A stretch of DNA of 64,000 nt from Bradyrhizobium sp. ISRA464 (GTDB lineage: Bacteria > Pseudomonadota > Alphaproteobacteria > Rhizobiales > Xanthobacteraceae): NCBI RefSeq assembly GCF_029910095.1, contig NZ_CP094526.1, forward strand, positions 2,542,001 to 2,606,000, given 5' to 3'. A program made the position numbers and the translations under genes. Below, piece after piece: positions 8,374 to 15,220 of the stretch. The notes under the pieces were generated by a model. That model made no database searches. It was given only the letters and a program-made list of their open reading frames with translations, and was not told the origin of the DNA. How positions within the stretch are numbered: the first letter of the stretch is position 1; each line of letters begins with the position of its first letter.

Positions 8374-9042
8374 CTATTCCGCGATGCCGAACGCCAGCGC
8401 GACGGCTCCCACCAGCATGAGGCTGACGGCCCAAACGGTATCCAGATTGAACCAGCTTTGCGATACGAACTTGAGGCCAAGATAGCGGTACACCAGCCAC
8501 GCCACACACCCGCCGGCCGCGATCATCGCGCCGGCGTGAACGATGGAGACCAGCACGGCCATCGTGAGGTTGGCATTGATCAGGGCGCTCGCTGCCACGT
8601 GGCCTTGGGCGGGATCGGCCCCCTGGCACAGCCCGAGATAGATCGGCACCAGCATCAACGCCGCCCCGTGGGCGATGGCCACCGCGAAGGACCAAAGCCC
8701 CAGTTGCGTCGGTGGTATCCGCGTTAAAGCCTTCGGGTGGCGCCGGTCCACGAGCCGATAGATGCCGAAGGCGATGACAAGAAGGCTGGCGCCGATCCGG
8801 ATCGCGCGTTGCCATTCGGCAAGGGCGACCAGCAGCGCGAATGGAAGGAGCACGAGCAGGATCGCGAGCAGGTGACCGATCGCGAGCGGCCCGAGCGCGG
8901 CCGCGAGCGCGCGCGAACTCCTTTGCATCAATCCAGCCGAAACGGCGAGCGGCCACCCCATGCCGGGATTGATCCCATGGTAGAGGCCGCTTGCGATGAC
9001 AGCCACCCACAGCCAAGCCGGTGTCCAGTCGGCAGCACTCAC
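8374..9042 (-). CDS. Conserved multi-pass membrane protein of unknown function
   Basis: A 222-residue hydrophobic protein with roughly six predicted membrane segments. I do not recognise a named family. The first segment carries the striking string GLYHGINPGMGWPL, and a second histidine motif, AVAIAHGAALMLVP, lies in a later helix. Conserved His and Gly in helices recall metal or small-anion permeases, but this is only an impression. The GTG start at 9042 lies two bases after the stop of the methanethiol oxidase-like gene, so the pair is translationally coupled and probably works together. Confidence 0.75.
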   Translation of the reverse strand: MSAADWTPAWLWVAVIASGLYHGINPGMGWPLAVSAGLMQRSSRALAAALGPLAIGHLLAILLVLLPFALLVALAEWQRAIRIGASLLVIAFGIYRLVDRRHPKALTRIPPTQLGLWSFAVAIAHGAALMLVPIYLGLCQGADPAQGHVAASALINANLTMAVLVSIVHAGAMIAAGGCVAWLVYRYLGLKFVSQSWFNLDTVWAVSLMLVGAVALAFGIAE

Positions 9043-9044
9043 AT

Positions 9045-10445
9045 TCAGGCCGACGGATAGCAGAACGAGTCGGTCGAGCAGTCGCCGCCGTCGAGCCGGA
9101 TCTGGTGCGCCCGATACCCGTCGGGGAAGCTGACCCAGTAGTCCTTTGCCAGTTCGAGGCCGCCGCCCGGGCTTGCATTCGCCATCACCTCGGCGCCGGG
9201 AATACCTTGCGGATAGAACTGGTCGTCCCATGTCGAGTAGAGCGAATTGGTCCAGTACACCCGCTTGCCGTCGCGGCTGATCTCGACCATTTGCGGACCG
9301 CCTGCAAAGGCCTGTCCGTTCGGGTGTGGCGCACGGCGGGCGATGCCGCCGATGCGGACCGATCCGGCGAGCTTCGGCTTGCGGGGATCGCTGACATCGT
9401 ATTGGCGCATCTCGCCGGTGGCCCAGCAGGCGACATAGAGGAACTTGTCATCCATCGACAGGTCGATGTCGGTGACCAGCGGGGGCACTGCGCCAAAGCC
9501 CTGCAGGAGCGGCGGCAACTGATCCTTCGGCGCGGGCTCGGGCGGGATCGTCACCGTCTTCTCGATGTGAAACTTGCCGCCTTCGCGCCACCAGGTCCAG
9601 ATCGAACCCTCGAGGTTGGTGGTATCGACCACGACGCCGACGAAGCCGTATTCGCGAACCGGATCGTGGGCGGGGCGCACCTCCAGCGCCATCTGATGAT
9701 TGGCGCCGAGGTCGATGGTCTGGACATTGCGCCGCGCCCGCAGATCCCAGAAATGCAGCCGATGGCCATATTTGTTCGACAGCAGATCCTCAGGCACGAT
9801 TCCGTTCTCGAACTGCGGCGGCAAGGCCCACTCGCTGCTCACCATGTAATCGCGCGGCAAATTCCACCAGAAGTCATAGTGCTTGGTTTGGGGGCCGCGA
9901 TCGATCTCCCAACGTCCGAGCACGTCGAATGTCTCGCAGTCCATGATGAAGACGCCGGGCGGCCCTTCGGTGCCGTCCTTGCCGCCACCACCGAGCGTGC
10001 TGACATAGATACCTTCCGGACCGCAGTGAATCGTGTGCGGCCGCGAGTAGCCGGTCTTCTTGAAGACCTCCTCGGGTTCAATGATCTTGTGGATCCTGGC
10101 CTGCGTCGGATCCGGCTTGGTGTCGATGATGTAGACCCGCGAGGATCGCAGGCCGGGGATGATGAGATAGCGGCGCTCGAGGAAGGCGTGTCCTGCCAGC
10201 GGGGACAGGGCCGACGAGCAGGCGTTCCAGCCGAAGTGGTGAAACTCGTCGCCCTTGTTGGGCATCGTCACGGTATGTACGATCTTGCTGTAGGTCGGGG
10301 AGCCCGCCTTGACGTCGATGACGGCGAGTGCGTCGGGCTTTGAAAAGTCCGGGCTCAGCAGCAGGGTGTAGGCGAAGTTCTCGGCCGGAGCTTCCATCGC
10401 AAGCTTCGGCGATGCATGAAACGTGGGATCTGGTCTCATCGTCAT
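9045..10445 (-). CDS. Selenium-binding protein/methanethiol oxidase family protein
   Basis: A 466-residue protein of the SBP56/SELENBP1 family, whose characterised members oxidise methanethiol to formaldehyde, H2S and H2O2. Recognisable strings are HHFGWNACSSAL (residues 69-80), SRPHTIHCGPEGIYVS and the DFWWNLPRDYMVSSEWALP block. The human CSSC motif appears here as CSSA, so the second cysteine is missing. There is no obvious signal peptide. ATG 10445 has an excellent Shine-Dalgarno (aggagg). It is followed immediately by a membrane protein gene. Sulfide released by such an enzyme could feed the Sox/flavocytochrome proteins encoded at 13141-16487 (inference). Confidence 0.9.
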   Translation of the reverse strand: MTMRPDPTFHASPKLAMEAPAENFAYTLLLSPDFSKPDALAVIDVKAGSPTYSKIVHTVTMPNKGDEFHHFGWNACSSALSPLAGHAFLERRYLIIPGLRSSRVYIIDTKPDPTQARIHKIIEPEEVFKKTGYSRPHTIHCGPEGIYVSTLGGGGKDGTEGPPGVFIMDCETFDVLGRWEIDRGPQTKHYDFWWNLPRDYMVSSEWALPPQFENGIVPEDLLSNKYGHRLHFWDLRARRNVQTIDLGANHQMALEVRPAHDPVREYGFVGVVVDTTNLEGSIWTWWREGGKFHIEKTVTIPPEPAPKDQLPPLLQGFGAVPPLVTDIDLSMDDKFLYVACWATGEMRQYDVSDPRKPKLAGSVRIGGIARRAPHPNGQAFAGGPQMVEISRDGKRVYWTNSLYSTWDDQFYPQGIPGAEVMANASPGGGLELAKDYWVSFPDGYRAHQIRLDGGDCSTDSFCYPSA

Positions 10446-10618
10446 CGTGCTGCCTCCTGGTTGCCTGGTGTGGACCACGGCGCGGCGGCATGCAGCAGCA
10501 AGATCTAATCCGGATCGTCGAATGCCTCTTGCGAGTTCCGCCGGCTAGGTTCGCTGGCGACGACAATACACCTCCACGGCGTCCGGAGAAAGCAGGGTTC
10601 GGCTGCGGTGATCCGGAC

Positions 10619-10701
10619 AGGGTAGGCAAAAGCGCGCTGCGCCGTGCCCACCATCTAACGGCTTGCTCAAGAGGGTGGGCGCGCTCCGCTTTGCCCACCC
10701 T
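10619..10701. repeat. Paired palindromic repeat, GTGGGCA family
   Basis: Two units with arms of the form GGGTGGGC...GCCCACC face each other (about 10619-10651 and 10674-10700). They lie in the 408-base gap upstream of the methanethiol oxidase-like gene. This is a common style of short intergenic repeat in Bradyrhizobium. Apart from this repeat and the MarR remnant at 10708-10761, I see nothing that looks like a gene between 10446 and 10853. Confidence 0.65.
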
Positions 10702-10707
10702 ATAATT

Positions 10708-10761
10708 CTGGATGCCAAGGAGTGCGAGACGCTGATCGCACTGCTCGGCAAGCTGCGCTGA
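10708..10761 (+). pseudogene. Decayed 3-prime end of a MarR-family gene
   Basis: These 54 bases translate to LDAKECETLIALLGKLR and a stop. The last 17 codons of the intact MarR gene (ending 8350) give LDARERDTLIALLGKLR and a stop, so 14 of 17 residues agree. Nothing upstream continues the similarity; the preceding sequence is the palindromic repeat. The fragment is the relic of a duplicated or rearranged MarR gene next to the enamidase block. Confidence 0.75.
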
Positions 10762-10853
10762 CGCGCTGTTGCCGTCACCCCTGAGGAGGTCGCGAAGCGA
10801 CCGTCTCAAGGGCGGCGGCCCGGCAGGGTGACGGGTCGGTTGCGGGCTATCGA

Positions 10854-12050
10854 TTACTTCGCCACGATCTCCGGCACTTTCCCCGCCGGTGGCGTGTTGC
10901 GGCTGCGCTGGGTGCGGACGATGCCGTCGATGATGGTCATGCCGATGCCGGGGAGGTCGCCGAGCTGCACGCTCTCCAGGATGTTCTTGCCCGGCGAGTG
11001 CTGCGCCTTGTCCATCAGCACGAAGTCCGCCGCGCGGCCGACCTCGATCAGGCCGCAATCGAGCTCGCGCATCCGCGCGGTGTTGCCGGTCGCAAGGCAG
11101 AAGGCGAGTTCGGCGGGCAGCTCGCCGAGCGAGGACAATAGCGAGACCATCCGCAGGATGCCGAGCGGCTGCACGCCGGAGCCGGCCGGCGCATCGGTGC
11201 CGAGGATGACGCGATGCAAATCGCCCATCTCGCGCGCGGTGCGCAGCGTGAACAGGGCGGAGCGCTCATTGCCGTTGTGAACCAGCTCGAGCCCGCGCTT
11301 GCAGCCCTCGCAGATGCAGCGGATCTGGTCGTCGGGCAGCGCCGTGTGGCCGCCATTGATATGGCCGACGACGTCGGTGTCGGCTTCCAGCACGACGTCC
11401 TTGTCGATCAGGCCGGAGCCGGGAATCGAGGGACCGCCGGTATGGATCGTGCTCTGGATGCCATATTTGCGCGCCCAGCCGACCATCTTCCGCGCAGTCG
11501 GGCCGTCCTTGACGCCGCCGAGCCCGACCTCGCCGAGCAGCTTGACGCCGGCGGCGGCCATCTCCTTGAAATCGTCTTCCACCATCTCGCATTCGATCAC
11601 GGGCGCACCGGCATGCACCTTGACGCCGCCGGGCCGCAGCGTCCAGAACGCGCGCTGCGCGAACACCGCCATCGCCTTCAGCCCCACCACGTCGCGGGGA
11701 CGGCCAGGCATGTGCACCTCACCGGCGGAGATCATGGTGGTGACGCCACCGTGCAGATAGCTGTCGATCCAGTTGATCTGGTTCTGCCGCGGCGTCCAGT
11801 CGCCGGCGACCGGGTGAACGTGGCTGTCGATCAGGCCGGGAGCCACCGTCGTTCCGTTGGCATCGACGATCGTGGTGGTGCCTTCGGTATCGACGTCCTT
11901 GAGACGGCCGATCGCGGTGATCTTGCCGTTCTCGGCGACGATCGTGTCGGCATCGAGGATCGGCTTTTCCAGGGCCCCCGACAGCAAAAGCCCGATATTG
12001 CGGATCACCAGCTTGCTGGGGCCGGTGGCCTGGGGCGCGTCATGGGCCAT
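10854..12050 (-). CDS. Enamidase (amidohydrolase superfamily)
   Basis: A 398-residue cytoplasmic metal-dependent amidohydrolase that closely resembles enamidase of Eubacterium barkeri, a binuclear metal enzyme that hydrolyses 1,4,5,6-tetrahydro-6-oxonicotinate to 2-formylglutarate and ammonia. Family-specific strings include HGGVTTMISAG, HTGGPSIPGS and the C-terminal SRNTPPA. Likely metal ligands are H77 and H79 (DSHVHP), bridging E174 (LLGEVGLG), H203, H230 and D286 (GTDAPAG). The start at 12050 faces the ferredoxin reductase gene across a 164-base promoter region with a double operator. Its product would complete ring opening after the reductase at 114-1562. Confidence 0.88.
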   Translation of the reverse strand: MAHDAPQATGPSKLVIRNIGLLLSGALEKPILDADTIVAENGKITAIGRLKDVDTEGTTTIVDANGTTVAPGLIDSHVHPVAGDWTPRQNQINWIDSYLHGGVTTMISAGEVHMPGRPRDVVGLKAMAVFAQRAFWTLRPGGVKVHAGAPVIECEMVEDDFKEMAAAGVKLLGEVGLGGVKDGPTARKMVGWARKYGIQSTIHTGGPSIPGSGLIDKDVVLEADTDVVGHINGGHTALPDDQIRCICEGCKRGLELVHNGNERSALFTLRTAREMGDLHRVILGTDAPAGSGVQPLGILRMVSLLSSLGELPAELAFCLATGNTARMRELDCGLIEVGRAADFVLMDKAQHSPGKNILESVQLGDLPGIGMTIIDGIVRTQRSRNTPPAGKVPEIVAK

Positions 12051-12118
12051 GGGTGGTTTCCTTCTGTTGAAATTGCTCGTGAATTTGAGCCCGGCTTGAC
12101 TTTCCGATCAAGCCAGAT

Positions 12119-12154
12119 TATTCGTTTGTATACGAATGATCGTATACAAACGAT
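12119..12154. promoter_or_regulatory. Double operator between enamidase and ferredoxin reductase genes
   Basis: A perfect inverted repeat with 14-base arms, TCGTTTGTATACGA (12122-12135) and its complement (12140-12153), separated by ATGA. Each arm contains GTATAC, and the left part also reads as a near-palindrome TTCGTTTGTA/TACGAATGAT, close to the site at 31-52. It lies 61 bases before the ferredoxin reductase ATG and about 68 bases before the enamidase ATG, so one dimer pair could control both divergent promoters. Confidence 0.8.
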
Positions 12155-12214
12155 CTGGCTGGTCAACAGGGTTCAAGTCCTTCCCGCTCCAGCAAAAAAT
12201 CAGGGATTGGCGCG

Positions 12215-12988
12215 ATGAGCAATTTCAATCATGAAAGCGTCCTCAGCGTTCACCACTGGACCGATACGCTGTTCTCCTTCACCACCACCCGCAATCCCTC
12301 GTTCCGCTTCCGCAACGGCGAGTTCACCATGATCGGGCTCAAGGTCGGCGAGAAGCCGCTGCTGCGGGCCTACAGCGTCGCCAGCGCGAACTACGAAGAC
12401 ACGCTGGAGTTCTTCTCGATCAAGGTGCCGGACGGCCCGCTCACCTCGCGCCTCCAGCATCTCAAGGAAGGCGACGAGATCATCGTCAGCCGCAAGGCCA
12501 CCGGCACGCTGGTCATCGACAACCTCGAGGACGGCCGCAACCTCTACTTGGTCGGCACCGGCACGGGCCTCGCTCCGTTCCTCAGCGTGATCAAGGATCC
12601 GGAGACTTACGACCGCTTCGAGAAGGTCGTGCTGCTACATGGTTGCCGCCGCGTCAAGGAACTCGCCTATGGCGAGATGATCACCGAGAAGCTGCCGAAC
12701 GACGAACTGATCGGCGAGCTCGTGCGCGAGCAGCTGATCTACTATCCGACCGTGACGCGCGATCCGTTCCGCAATCGCGGCCGCATCACCGACCTCATCA
12801 CGTCGGGCAAGCTGTTCACCGACATCGGCCTGCCGGCGCTCGATCCCGCCCATGACCGCGTCATGATCTGCGGCTCGCCGGCGCTGGTCGCCGACACTCG
12901 CACGCTGCTGGGCGGCCGCGGCTTCGTCGAAGGCAATCACGGCGAGCCCGCGCAGTTCGTGGTCGAGAAGGCGTTCGCCGAGCGCTGA
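12215..12988 (+). CDS. fpr: Ferredoxin--NADP(+) reductase
   Basis: A 257-residue bacterial-type FAD-dependent ferredoxin/flavodoxin-NADP reductase. The FAD-binding motif RAYSVAS (residues 51-57) and the NADP-binding motif VGTGTGLAPF are clear, and the C-terminus FVVEKAFAER is typical of the subclass. It transfers electrons between NADPH and ferredoxin in the cytoplasm. Being divergent from enamidase behind a shared operator, it is likely induced with the pathway. An obvious purpose is to supply reduced ferredoxin to the 6-hydroxynicotinate reductase-like enzyme (inference). The genome probably has other copies. Confidence 0.93.
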   Translation: MSNFNHESVLSVHHWTDTLFSFTTTRNPSFRFRNGEFTMIGLKVGEKPLLRAYSVASANYEDTLEFFSIKVPDGPLTSRLQHLKEGDEIIVSRKATGTLVIDNLEDGRNLYLVGTGTGLAPFLSVIKDPETYDRFEKVVLLHGCRRVKELAYGEMITEKLPNDELIGELVREQLIYYPTVTRDPFRNRGRITDLITSGKLFTDIGLPALDPAHDRVMICGSPALVADTRTLLGGRGFVEGNHGEPAQFVVEKAFAER

Positions 12989-13008
12989 TCGCGGCGCGGT
13001 CTCGCCCT

Positions 13009-13096
13009 CCGTCATTGCGAGGAGCGATAGCGACGAAGCAGTCCATCCCCCACCCGGGTGGAGAGATGGATTGCTTCGCTACGCTCGCAATGACGG
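13009..13096. repeat. Dispersed hairpin repeat (TCATTGCGAG family), copy 1
   Basis: Terminal arms CCGTCATTGCGAG (13009-13021) and CTCGCAATGACGG (13084-13096) are perfect complements. Inside lie the secondary arms GAAGCAGTCCAT and ATGGATTGCTTC. Related copies occur at 52131-52214 and 60965-61087, with a single arm at 29951-29969. This copy fills most of the gap between the convergent fpr and soxA genes and could serve as a transcriptional boundary. Confidence 0.85.
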
Positions 13097-13140
13097 GGAT
13101 AGAGCGACGCGCAATCATTGCTCACCGTAGAGGCCTACTA

Positions 13141-13914
13141 TCACGGCCTGACCGCCGGCGTTTCCATCGTCATCCCCCGCGCCCGCGTCATCAGGTACAG
13201 CTCGAGCGCGACCAGCTCGGGCGACCCGTAATCATACGCCTGCGCGCGGATCCCGGTGATGCAGGCGCGCAGCCGCCGCTGCAATGATCCGAGCGATTGC
13301 CATTCCAGCCGGTAGAGCGGATAGCCGGTCGGCTGCCCTTGCGTGATCGGCGCGCCGGCGAGCTTCTTGTCCCAATTGTCGTTGTGACAGTTGGCGCAGC
13401 CGAGATTGAGCTGGCCCTGCCGCTGCATGAACAGCGCGTGTCCTTGTTCGATGAACGGCGCGAGCTTCGGGTCATCGCCGGTCTCGATCGGCATGCCGCG
13501 TGACTGCTGCGCGATATAGGCCGTGATCGCGAGCAACTCGCGGCTTTCATAGGCGAGCGGCGCCGCCTGCTGGTGATTGCTGCGGCAGAGATTGATCCGC
13601 TGTTCCAGGTCGATCGGTTTTCCAAGGGCTTTCTCGAAGGCCGGATAATGGGCCGCGACACCCTTCATGCTGACGCGCGCATCATTGTGGCAGTCGGCGC
13701 ACGCCTTGTTTGCGGCGCCGGCCTTGCGCTTCCACAGCGCTTCACCGTCCAGTATCCAGAGCATGCCGGGATTGTCGGTGTCCTCGTCCTGCATCGCCTT
13801 GGTGTCCGGGCCCATGAAGCTGGTACCGGACCGGCGTTCGGACGGCGGAAACTCGGTGGCGAGCGCGGTGCCCGCGATCACAGCCAGAACCGCGATGCAG
13901 CCGACAATCTTCAT
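13141..13914 (-). CDS. soxA: SoxA, diheme cytochrome c subunit
   Basis: A 257-residue exported cytochrome. After a signal peptide (cleavage near residue 19) come two CxxCH haem sites, C72-C75-H76 and C173-C176-H177, and the C218 of RLRACITG, which matches the SoxA cysteine involved in haem ligation and catalysis. With SoxX it attaches sulfur substrates to the SoxYZ carrier in the periplasm. The ATG at 13914 overlaps the soxZ stop (ATGA). It is the last gene of the minus-strand group; soxB and soxCD do not follow. Confidence 0.92.
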   Translation of the reverse strand: MKIVGCIAVLAVIAGTALATEFPPSERRSGTSFMGPDTKAMQDEDTDNPGMLWILDGEALWKRKAGAANKACADCHNDARVSMKGVAAHYPAFEKALGKPIDLEQRINLCRSNHQQAAPLAYESRELLAITAYIAQQSRGMPIETGDDPKLAPFIEQGHALFMQRQGQLNLGCANCHNDNWDKKLAGAPITQGQPTGYPLYRLEWQSLGSLQRRLRACITGIRAQAYDYGSPELVALELYLMTRARGMTMETPAVRP

Positions 13915-14231
13915 TCGACAGTGATCGAAGCCGACGCGGTCTCCGAAAACCCCTTGTCGCCGATCCACTCGAATTCGAGCTTGCCGCTCTCGGTCGCCGT
14001 CGTGAAGAAGGTGATGAAGGGATTGGCGGCAATCGCCGGAAAGAAGTCGGCGCGGAAGATCTCCGCGCCATTGTAGCGGCAGGTGAAGCTCGTGATGATG
14101 TCGCGCGGCACCGCCTCGCCGGACGCGGTGTGACGATAACCGGTCTCCATGATGTGGGACATCAGTGTCTTGATCTCGATCACGTCGCCGCGCTTGGCCT
14201 TCTTCGGCACGTTGATCAGGGCGGACGGCAT
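13911..14231 (-). CDS. soxZ: SoxZ, sulfur-carrier complex subunit
   Basis: A 106-residue protein without a signal peptide, as usual for SoxZ, which is co-exported with SoxY. The family pattern is visible in KRGDVIEIKTLMSHIMETGYR and the C-terminal Ig-like strands. Its ATG at 14231 overlaps the soxY stop by one base (TGATG), and a GAGGAGG sequence precedes it, so the partners are tightly coupled. Confidence 0.93.
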   Translation of the reverse strand: MPSALINVPKKAKRGDVIEIKTLMSHIMETGYRHTASGEAVPRDIITSFTCRYNGAEIFRADFFPAIAANPFITFFTTATESGKLEFEWIGDKGFSETASASITVE

Positions 14232-14704
14232 CAGATCGCCTCCTCGGTGCAGGCCGCGAGCGTCACCACGACATCGGCAGTCGCCGACCAGAACGTGTCG
14301 TCGGAGAGTCGGGCGATGGCCGTGACCTTCTGGCTGTCGGCGAGGCGGATACGCGTCGACACCTGGGCACGCCCGGCGCGCGAGCCGAGATAGAAATTGC
14401 CGATGTTCGGCTGCGGGTTCTTCTCGTTGAAGATGTGGATGCTTTTGACGTAGTCATCCGGCGTCATCGGGCTTGAGACGCTGACTGTCATTGGCACCGT
14501 GTTGCCGTTCTCGACCAGCTGCGGAATCTCGAGCTTGACCTTGCCGGTCCGCACATTGGCTTCGCCGACGACATTGCGGATCGCCGCCGATTGCGTGGCG
14601 GGCGTCGCCTCGGCCAGGGTGACGATCGGAACCGCTCCGAGCACCGCGGCGCTGCCGGCGAGGCCCAGGAATGTGCGGCGCGTGGTTTGATCCGAATCCG
14701 GCAT
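14231..14704 (-). CDS. soxY: SoxY-family carrier protein with atypical C-terminus
   Basis: A 157-residue protein with a canonical Tat signal (TTRRTFLGLAG, residues 8-18) and a SoxY domain. In classical SoxY the substrate-bearing cysteine sits in a C-terminal GGCGG arm, third from the end. Here the terminus is TLAACTEEAI: a cysteine exists at residue 152, but the glycine arm is absent and five residues follow it. The protein may still carry sulfur adducts on C152, perhaps with changed partners. ATG 14704 is preceded by aaagga. It lies between soxX and soxZ. Confidence 0.88.
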   Translation of the reverse strand: MPDSDQTTRRTFLGLAGSAAVLGAVPIVTLAEATPATQSAAIRNVVGEANVRTGKVKLEIPQLVENGNTVPMTVSVSSPMTPDDYVKSIHIFNEKNPQPNIGNFYLGSRAGRAQVSTRIRLADSQKVTAIARLSDDTFWSATADVVVTLAACTEEAI

Positions 14705-14770
14705 CGGGCTTGTCCTTTGTCTGCGCATGATCTTATCGGAAAACCGGTTTCCACTTTTCCGGATCATGTG

Positions 14771-15220
14771 CTAGTTCCGCAACGTCACCAGATAGGTGAC
14801 GATATCCTCGATCTGCTCCGCCGACAGGATCGGCTTGCCGCGCCACGAGGCGCCGACGCGCGTCAGTCCGTCCACGCGATAGTAAGACGGCATGATCGTC
14901 GCCGCATTGAGCCGCGAAGCGTCCACCAACCGCAATCGCAATTGTCCCTCGGACCATCGGCTGCCGCTCCCGGCGAGGTTCGGCACGAGGTCGCCCTGAA
15001 ACGCCTGCTCGGGAAATGGGCCGCTATGGCAGAGGATGCAAGTGTTGGAGCGGTCAACGATCAGGGCGCGGCCACGCGCGGCGTCGCCTTTGGTTCCCGT
15101 CAACGGCTCCGGAATGGCGTCGCCGACGACCGTATAATGACGCAGAGCCTGCGCCCCGGCCTGACTGGAGACCGCGAACAGCATCGCCGCGCACAGCGCT
15201 ATCAACGCGGCCCTAGCCAA
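14771..15220 (-). CDS. soxX: SoxX, monoheme cytochrome c subunit
   Basis: A 149-residue exported c-type cytochrome with a signal peptide (residues 1-23) and one haem motif, C61-I-L-C64-H65. The pattern GPFPEQAFQGDLVPNLAGSG and the later IMPSYYR, which supplies a methionine ligand, are typical of SoxX. The likely start is TTG 15220, which overlaps the soxF stop and gives a complete signal peptide; an ATG at codon 13 would cut the signal. It works with SoxA. Confidence 0.9.
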   Translation of the reverse strand: MARAALIALCAAMLFAVSSQAGAQALRHYTVVGDAIPEPLTGTKGDAARGRALIVDRSNTCILCHSGPFPEQAFQGDLVPNLAGSGSRWSEGQLRLRLVDASRLNAATIMPSYYRVDGLTRVGASWRGKPILSAEQIEDIVTYLVTLRN

